From Thysanoteuthis rhombus (Eukaryota; Mollusca; Cephalopoda; Oegopsida; Thysanoteuthidae): 64,000 nt of DNA. Within the stretch, counting starts at the first letter, position 1. Each line of letters opens with the position of its first letter. A program made the position numbers and the translations under genes. The DNA lies in NCBI GenBank assembly GCA_963457665.1, contig OY735224.1, positions 40,042,329 through 40,106,328 on the forward strand. The letters run 5' to 3'. Shown in pieces: positions 57,131-64,000 of the stretch. The notes below the pieces were generated by a model. The model did no database searches and was not told where the DNA came from. It worked only from the letters and a program-made list of their open reading frames with translations.

Positions 57131-58717
57131 CTTGCTCACCCACATCAACACAGGATGAATTATACTGTGTACAGTGTGTAATATTTCAAGCAGTTAGATA
57201 GTGTGCTCAATTTAGACCAATCAACAACAAAATCAAAAGCTATCCATAAAGAATGTCTTTCAATCAGAAATGGTCCGCTAACAGCTTTGTACCAAATAAA
57301 CAAATACTATCGATTTAAAAAAAAAAATACACATTGTGATAAAAAGGTACAGATAATCATCCAATGAGCTTTTCCTCTTACTTGGCAGATTTGCCTTTAT
57401 TTTCTTGCAAGACCATAGTTAGAGATTACACACAAGCAAATCAGAAGTACATAATATAACAGGAGTGTACTGTAGTTTGAGAAGATTCTCCTTGTACTTT
57501 TCTCGATGCCTTAATTAATCCCTAAAAAAGTTACTGGAAAAAAAGTTACAGAAAAATTGGATTTCTTGCAGACAAGAATAATTTGTAATATTTCAGCATC
57601 TGAGCTGATTACATAATTAACTGCAGAATGGATTACTTGCATGGACAACAATTATGCTTACCACCTTCCAAATTTATTGGGTTAAGTACCATTTCTTGCT
57701 GAGAATAATCTAATATAGCTTATAGATTGTGAAAACGGTATTTTTGCCACTTTTTACAAATGTATTTCAAGATGATATATATAAGCACCAATAAAGTCTG
57801 AGCCATGAACTGATTAAAGCTAATTGAAGTATATAAATCAGCAAAAGAATTTATCCTGATTAGATTCACAAGATTTCAATATAATGTTAATTGGAATGGT
57901 TTCTAATTTGCTTCAAGCAATTTTTTCAGCAAGTCATTACTCAAATAATTACTTGGGTTTTCAATTAAACCTTGGTAAGTACATTCTATGGAGTTTCAGC
58001 CTCACATACATATCATCACGGCTTGGCCTTGAGAATGAGGATTTGGGAGAGAATTCCATGTCTGAATCAAGGCTTATGCAAGACAGACAGATTTTTCCAC
58101 ATTGGGTGCAGGGGATGGAGTGTTGATTTGAAGATGCACCAAACTTACAGTGTTGCCTCTCCTTTGCCTTGATACTACAGTTGGATCCAGCAATGAAAGT
58201 AGACTGGAAGATCTTATGGAGTCTGTCTGCAGCCTCCGCTATTCAACTGCCGCAGTCAACTCCAAAGGAAAGGGGGTCTTTAATCACATACATACATACA
58301 TACATACATACATACACACACAACCTGCCCTCAGCTCTACTATATTATACATTATTTTTCTTCGTCTTCTTCAAACAACTATGTTGGAGAATGTTTCTCA
58401 AAATCTACAGAAAGGAATGTTTTGTTTACAAGAGTGATTAAATTTTAGCAATTTCTTCATCAGCATTACCAAAACTTTGCACAAAACCCCAAAATAGTCA
58501 GTGGTATATCTATTTACATCATCTATCACATATCTAAGAGATTTGGAGCTCAGGTCATAAATCCTCAAGTTGCAAATTTGAATTGTACAGGAGGTATAAT
58601 GTATTCTATTGGAGCATTGTATAGATTATAAAAACATATTACCTAGATTTTCAATTAAATTTTTTTGTTGCATTGAGAGCGTGTGGACATTCTCAAAAAT
58701 ACCAGGTACGCATGTAC
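57131..58717. other. intronic; (TACA)n at 58286-58318
   Basis: The tetranucleotide microsatellite explains the IHTYIHTYIHT open frames. A possible 37-nt splice-flanked frame on the minus strand (57662-57699) is not supported by anything else. Confidence 0.45.
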
Positions 58718-58870
58718 AGGAGGTGGAGTGGCCTAGTGGTTAATGATATAGAAATTGGCGTTGCAAGCAGAGTTTAAATTTCAGTCAAAGCTGTTCATCT
58801 TCCCTTCTTACTGATGCCCTTGGGAAAGGCCTGAATACATTGTTGTCTATCAAAATGGAAGGAAGCCTTC
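58718..58870 (+). repeat. tRNA-derived SINE
   Basis: GGAGGTGGAGTGGCCTAGTG and GTTAATGATA form the A-box region. A degenerate B box (AGTTTAAATTTC) follows at about 58769. The core ACTGATGCCCTTGGGAAAGG is shared with three other fragments here. Confidence 0.7.
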
Positions 58871-58885
58871 TTCAGCTTCCTGAAT

Positions 58886-59191
58886 CAGTGGTTTTGAGCC
58901 TTGTTATAAAGGAAATATCCTGGTGCACCCTACAATCATAATTTAGTTTTCGAACTAAATAATGAGCTAGAATAAAAAGCAATTTTTTACCTTTGAAAAT
59001 GGATTTATTTGAATTCTAATATATGGTACAATTCTGTGTACAATAATTATGTCTTTGATAGCTGTGTGAGGGATGGGTCATGTTTCTCTGCCACAAGATT
59101 CATAACATCAGGTTCAGAGGGAACACAGCTGCAGCTCCTCAAGCATTATTCCATGGAAAGTGTTCCACAGACCCCAGTTTTAAAACCACTG
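58886..59191 (+). mobile_element. hAT-type MITE, third type (306 bp)
   Basis: Left CAGTGGTTTTGAGCC; right CCCCAGTTTTAAAACCACTG. The ends form an imperfect CAGTGGTTTT inverted repeat. The flanking 8 bp do not match. It starts 16 bp after the SINE. Confidence 0.6.
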
Positions 59192-60680
59192 TTTCAAGTC
59201 ATTGCTAATGAATTAGATCCTCACCAGATACATTTGTAACAGACAAAACAAAGTTCGATACATCACATGTACCTCCCTCATCTCTAAGACAGTAAATGAC
59301 TTTGACCCTCATTTCTATTTTATGCAAGATTTTTTTTTTTTCACTATCCATTAACCTTCATTTCTTCTAGAGGTTGATGATAAGACACATTTTAAAATGC
59401 AATGAGAGCAACCCTTATATACAACAACCATAGCCAACTAAAGTGTCAACGGATTCTTCCCTTTTTATATGTGGTTGTGTGTTCCAATGCTCCTGGCCAA
59501 ACTGTTTTGTCTACAGTCTCAAAAATCAGCATCAGTACTCTGGTAGACCCATTTAAGAGAAAAAATTTCTTTGAATTTTGGCAAAAAAAACAACTTTATT
59601 TACCTTCTTGGGGGCCTCATTTCAAATCAGTATCTATATCTTTCTAGATGTCTTACTATACTCAAAATGTTTTCCAGCAGAAATTGCCAGTAATGTCAAA
59701 GAATTTATTCTGATCATATTTATTCCTCAAAGGATTTTTTTTTTCTAAAGGACTTCAAATTTTGACACTATGGTTGTTCAATTATTGACTGTGATAGCAA
59801 GTTATTCTCAATTCTATTTAATGTTCTCGGACAGATTCCACAGGAAATAGAATATACGAAGCACAGTATGATAACTCAACAACCTGAACTTTCTCTGACT
59901 GTCAGTTGACATAATTTTGTTGTAAATAAATTGACTAAATTTGCATTGTCATTAAAATACTGGCTTAATGTATAAGAATTTCACTTTTCAATAGCATTAG
60001 ATGTATAATCTTTTTTAAGCGTCTTGCACATCGCATGCTTGGGTGATCATGGGTATACATTGGAGGACCCCCCATAATAACAATGATACCTTTCACATCA
60101 TCCATTCATTTTCTTTATCTTCCATGCTTCCCAAGCAGTGGCCTTGCAATGTAAAGCTTACAATTTAAACTTTTCTAGTGACATTGCCATGGAATTCTCT
60201 AATTTAATGTTCTCATTAATTATCTTTCTACCTAGAGATGTATAATAAATCTGTACAAAAAGGTGTAGAGAAGTGTATAACCTTGTAATAGTTATTTCTG
60301 TAATAATTACAAGTTTAGGCAAGGAATAAGGTCACTTCCAAGGTGAGTCTGACAAAATGTTTAGTAAAAACACAAGTGAAAATTACAAATTCAAGTTATA
60401 CTTAATTTTTGTAGAAGTATAAAAGATTATATACGCATAATCAAGACTTTCAGGATTTTGATGGTAATAAAAATGAAATGTAAAAATAAAAATGTGCCAG
60501 ATTTTTAAATTTACGATATTGCAAAGCAGAGAAATACTTATATATTAAGAATGTAAGCAAACCTGTTAAGCATGCAATTATAACATGTACGACAGAGATC
60601 AACAGTAAAAAACATTCTAGTATTATGAACTGATATATTCAAAGATGACGGCTGACAAATATGTACTTGTCAGTGCTATT
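59192..60680. other. intronic, no feature recognised
   Basis: AT-rich; nothing assigned. Confidence 0.5.
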
Positions 60681-60930
60681 GAAGGAGGTGTGGAGGGGTG
60701 GAGGGGTTACTGGCATGGAAAACAGAATCGGCAATCCAAGTTAGTTTCAGGCGAGGCTGTTACATTCACTTCAAACTAATGCCCTTGGGAAAGGTATCCC
60801 CCACCCCAGCTACGGGTAAATAGCAAAACAGTTTGAGCCCTTTAGCCCTGTAAGGCAGTCCATTCAGGGTATGGGATTAGTAACTCCACCCAGTAAAACC
60901 AGGGCATGGCTAATGAAAAAGGTTGAACTA
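60681..60930 (+). repeat. tRNA-derived SINE, longest copy of this family
   Basis: Head GAAGGAGGTGTGGAGGGGTG, core CTAATGCCCTTGGGAAAGG, body AACAGTTTGAGCCCTTTAGC, CCTGTAAGGCAGTCCATTC, tail CCCAGTAAAACCAGGGCATG. Confidence 0.7.
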
Positions 60931-61573
60931 ATAAAGAATTTAGCGGAAGCAAAGATAACTGCCAACTTATATTACAGGAATTTAACTTTAAAACAAACAT
61001 AGAAAGCTAAAATTTTGATAAATTATAGCTTAGACAGAGCTTCAAATAAACTGTATGTAATTCCATTTGTTCATTTAATGATTTTTGTACACCTTGATCA
61101 TCATCTGATATTGGCATACCATGCCTTTTTGGAAAGTTCTATGTTTAAACTTCATATTATAAAAATTAAATGTTAACTTTGCTGAATCTTTAGCAGTATA
61201 TCAATTTACCATTATTCGTTAGTTGTGCCCACCACTGAGTGAGACCTACTTTTTAGAGAGATCACAATGTGGCCCTATGCTCCACAAAGAGTCTACAGGA
61301 ATAAACAAAAAATAAAAAAACAACTACCATTGAGTACAATGAGTTAAAGAATATGCATATGAACACACATTAAAACAATTAGCATCACTAGTCTGAATAG
61401 GTCAACATTGAAATATTTGGCAGCACCAAATAATCTGGGTTTCAAGTCACATACAAAAATTTAGTTTGGTTGACTGCACCAGCAAAGAATTACCACAAGA
61501 GAACAAAAAAGTATTTTCCATTTAAATGTAATACAATACTCATCGGTAATATATTTCAATGTATATCAATGTA
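60931..61573. other. intronic, no feature recognised
   Basis: AT-rich; nothing assigned. Confidence 0.5.
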
Positions 61574-61931
61574 CAGTAGACTCCCATTATTACGGCACCC
61601 TTGAGGATTTAAGAGTGCTGGTATAACAAATTTGCCGTTATAATGGGTGTATTTTAGAGGAAGTTCATTAATAATGAGAAACCAAAAAGTTCTGACAAAT
61701 TGACTTCATATTACCGTTTCAGTCTAATGCCCCATGTTACTTTAGACAGCATTATTTTAAGGGTTCACTAATTCTAGTTTCCAAAATAATGCACTGAAAT
61801 CTTCATGCGTCGTTGCTGCAAACTGATCTCCGACAAAAGTCTTGTGAGAATATAAAAACAAACATACCACTAAAATGCATGTTATTAAATAGTGCCATTA
61901 GAAAGAGAGCCCATACAATGAGAGGTTACTG
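61574..61931 (+). mobile_element. pogo/Tigger-like MITE (358 bp)
   Basis: Left (TA)CAGTAGACTCCCATTAT; right, reversed, CAGTAACCTCTCATTGTATG. CAGTnnnnTCTCCnTTAT-type ends next to TA are the mark of pogo/Tigger elements. An inner TTATAATGGGTG echoes the terminus. The right TA has mutated to TG. No ORF of the family. Confidence 0.7.
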
Positions 61932-63300
61932 TGTATGGCATGTTTATATATACATACTACTATCAACACTTACAGTAGAAGGAATCTACTTCATAGAGTT
62001 CAACGTTCAAGGCTAAGTAAAAATTGATTTTCAATTTAAAATGACCTGCAGCAAAATTTTTCTGAATTATCTTGAAAATGCACAATATCATTGAAACTCA
62101 AAGAAAACTTGTGCAACATTTTCATCACCACCAATAAAATCTTTCACTCATATGATACAGTGACTGCCCTTAAATTGTCTTTTACATATCAGTTGAAATT
62201 CTACATCATATACGAGGAAAGTACAGAGATAGAAGAAAACAGGAACAACTTTACCTAAACAACAGATCAACATTCTTGCCTGAAGATAATAGAAGCCGAA
62301 TGCTCAAATCTTAGGGTTTATATTCTACAATGGCAATCCAATGTTGAATTGTAACAACTAATTTTCATGATTTCAATGCCTATATTAAAAAGGAAAATTT
62401 AGGTGTTTTATTGAAAGAATTACTTACAAAATAAAATATTCCTATGTAGAGCCTTAATATGGACCTAAAAAGCCTTATGGGTACAATGTAAAAAAAAGAA
62501 AATAAGCTATAAAACTGTTCTAATCCCAACCATATAAGAGGGGTTAGAGCAGACATGGGAAACCTGTCACTTGCAGACTGCATCCCCCCCTTTATAACTT
62601 TCTGTACGGTACAGTTAATTGCATGACTATACCAGCACAAGAGTTACTAGAATTTTGTTTGTTTTATTTCTTTCACACAAGGAAAATACGTCCAGCACCA
62701 AGTTTCTCAATAAAATTGCCAATTTTAATTTTTGTTGAATAAAACTTACATGAATTTTCTTTAAATGTAGTTTTATTTAGGGTATTTAGTACAGGAATGT
62801 TTGTTAATTATTTCTAGTGGTGTGTCCTGATCTATGATCAGCAATATCTCATGAGTCAAACTGCTTGGGGAAAAGTCAGCCCAAGCCTGTTATAGAGCTA
62901 TTTAGTGCTGCTCTTTAAAATGTGGAAATCTTTTAGTTGAATCCAGTCTTTATGGGTAAAGATTTTTGGCTATGATAACAAAAATCACTTATAAAACAAG
63001 GGCATTCAAATATTACATAGAAAATATAGAAAGAATATGTGCATAATTTAAGTATTTGATGATGCCTACGATCTTTTAAAACTTAAAAATTAGATTTCCT
63101 TTTTACATCAATTGAATTGCAAATCAGCAAATGTAATTTTTTTTAAAATTACACAGCTCAGTGCAGGGTCATTGGGGCACCACAGATTATTCTATCATGG
63201 TTGTGTCATGGGCAAGATAGTCCATCCCTCTCCAGGCTGGTGATCCATCATCTACACTTCTTGCCAACCATGGCTACAAAGCCTGATCTTCCTGACTGTT
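61932..63300. other. intronic, no feature recognised
   Basis: AT-rich; no exon resembling the Par-3 start was found. Confidence 0.5.
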
Positions 63301-63370
63301 TATCCAGGTGATGGGGGGGGGTCATGATTTTCCCAAAGGTATTAATGCAAAGTGAACATAAATAGTCTCA
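63301..63370 (-). repeat. tRNA-derived SINE core, fragment (minus)
   Basis: TGATTTTCCCAAAGGTATTA is the complement of the SINE core (TAATACCTTTGGGAAAATCA against ATGCCCTTGGGAAAGG). It is next to a poly-G run. Confidence 0.5.
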
Positions 63371-64000
63371 GCAAGAAAATAGCCACAAAAATGCTCTGTA
63401 ATAATTTTTCACAAAAGGAATGAATGAGTTGTAAATTAAATTTTGTTCTTTATAAGCTAAAAGATGTGAGAATACAATATCCATGGCTCATATGTATCAC
63501 TAGCCTGCGCTTGTACCACAACAATTATCTCTGAAAATTATCTTCAGAGGAAAAAAAAAAAAAATCATCTAAAATAATCTATAAAAAGAATATCTCAACT
63601 TCAGGCATAGTTAGATGATCAAAAATGACCATAGACCAACAACAAAACACACAGACAAGCGAAGAGAGAAAAATCTGTGGCCCACTTAGCTAGGCAGTTC
63701 ATTTATTTATGCTACTAAGGTGATTGAATAAATAGAAACAATTTCAATAAAACATGCACGGCAAAAGGATAAAGAAACGATAAACAGAAGTTGGTGGATT
63801 TACAAGTGTGAAGTTTTGATACCCGTTGAGTACTAGAGGCAGATGAAAAACATAGAGAACATGAAAGTGAAAGCAAGGAACTAAAGGAATGGGGGCAATG
63901 AGAATAAAGATGGTGTAACTGAGGATTTACCTTGACCATTATTAAATAAAAATCCACTCTTCAGTAAGCACCTTGATGGAGAGCAACAACAAAATAAAAG
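63371..64000. other. intronic, no feature recognised
   Basis: AT-rich to the right edge. A donor-like CAAG|GTAAATCC (minus, about 63932) has no matching coding frame. Confidence 0.45.

Larger units (their letters stand above)
1174..64000 (-). other. presumed giant Par-3 intron (>62.8 kb) upstream of the CR1 exon
   Basis: Inference. In other animals the CR1 exon is preceded by an exon for the first ~40 residues of Par-3, and none was recognised between here and the right edge. The span is AT-rich, full of transposable-element remains, and contains a recursive-splice-like site at 34182-34230. I cannot exclude a missed short exon or a nested gene. Confidence 0.5.

Noticed and set aside
57662-57699. 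Possible 37-nt microexon, minus strand
   Set aside because: Splice sites acceptable but nothing else supports it in AT-rich sequence.
58150-58441. ORFs with HTYIHTYIHT
   Set aside because: Translation of a (TACA)n microsatellite.
1-64000. Retroviral, LTR, Polinton or CRISPR sequences
   Set aside because: None seen on either strand: no reverse transcriptase other than the two LINE tails, no LTR pairs, no capsid- or integrase-like frames, no spaced identical repeats.

Overview
The window is AT-rich, repeat-rich animal DNA. No prokaryotic-style gene, operon or CRISPR array was seen, nor any retrovirus, LTR element or Polinton. The one confident gene is a homologue of the cell-polarity scaffold Par-3 (bazooka/PARD3), read on the minus strand near the left edge. 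A 105-nt exon at 1069-1173 has consensus splice sites and encodes part of the N-terminal CR1/NTD oligomerisation domain. No exon for the start of the protein (the MKVTVCFG-type sequence) was recognised further right. If it lies beyond base 64000, everything from 1174 onward is a single Par-3 intron of more than 62.8 kb. Organism: an invertebrate bilaterian; the Par-3 wording and the repeat types suggest a lophotrochozoan such as a mollusc, but this is not firm.

Left edge, 0-1.2 kb: a decayed LINE tail, then a possible alternative last exon of Par-3 (751-855, in phase with the CR1 exon, ending in a stop with AATAAA 80 nt beyond), then the CR1 exon. The rest, 1.2-64 kb, is intron-like sequence dominated by transposable-element remains. 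These include a hAT transposase C-terminus (5.7-6.3 kb), a mariner transposase relic (31.8-32.2 kb), two LINE 3' ends, several families of short non-autonomous elements (hAT, piggyBac-like with TTAA, pogo/Tigger-like), two hairpin elements, a long-TIR element, tRNA-derived SINEs, and an unclassified element present in eight copies. Two minisatellites (a 29-bp GC-rich array at 9.3 kb and a purine-rich higher-order array at 31.1-31.4 kb) explain the overlapping low-complexity ORFs there. A U2 snRNA-like sequence sits inside a tandem duplication at 16.0-17.0 kb.

Two other minus-strand stretches look coding but were not recognised: a 36-codon exon-like ORF at 10215-10325 and a GC-rich ORF at 13437-13783. 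The most interesting signal is at 34.18-34.23 kb on the Par-3 strand. There a pyrimidine tract and CCAG are joined directly to GTGAGT, with a second donor (GTAAGT) 44 nt downstream, the arrangement expected of a recursive-splicing ratchet point with its RS-exon. Together the data suggest a giant Par-3 intron that may be removed in steps and may offer an early alternative end. No software was run; all homology calls are by eye.
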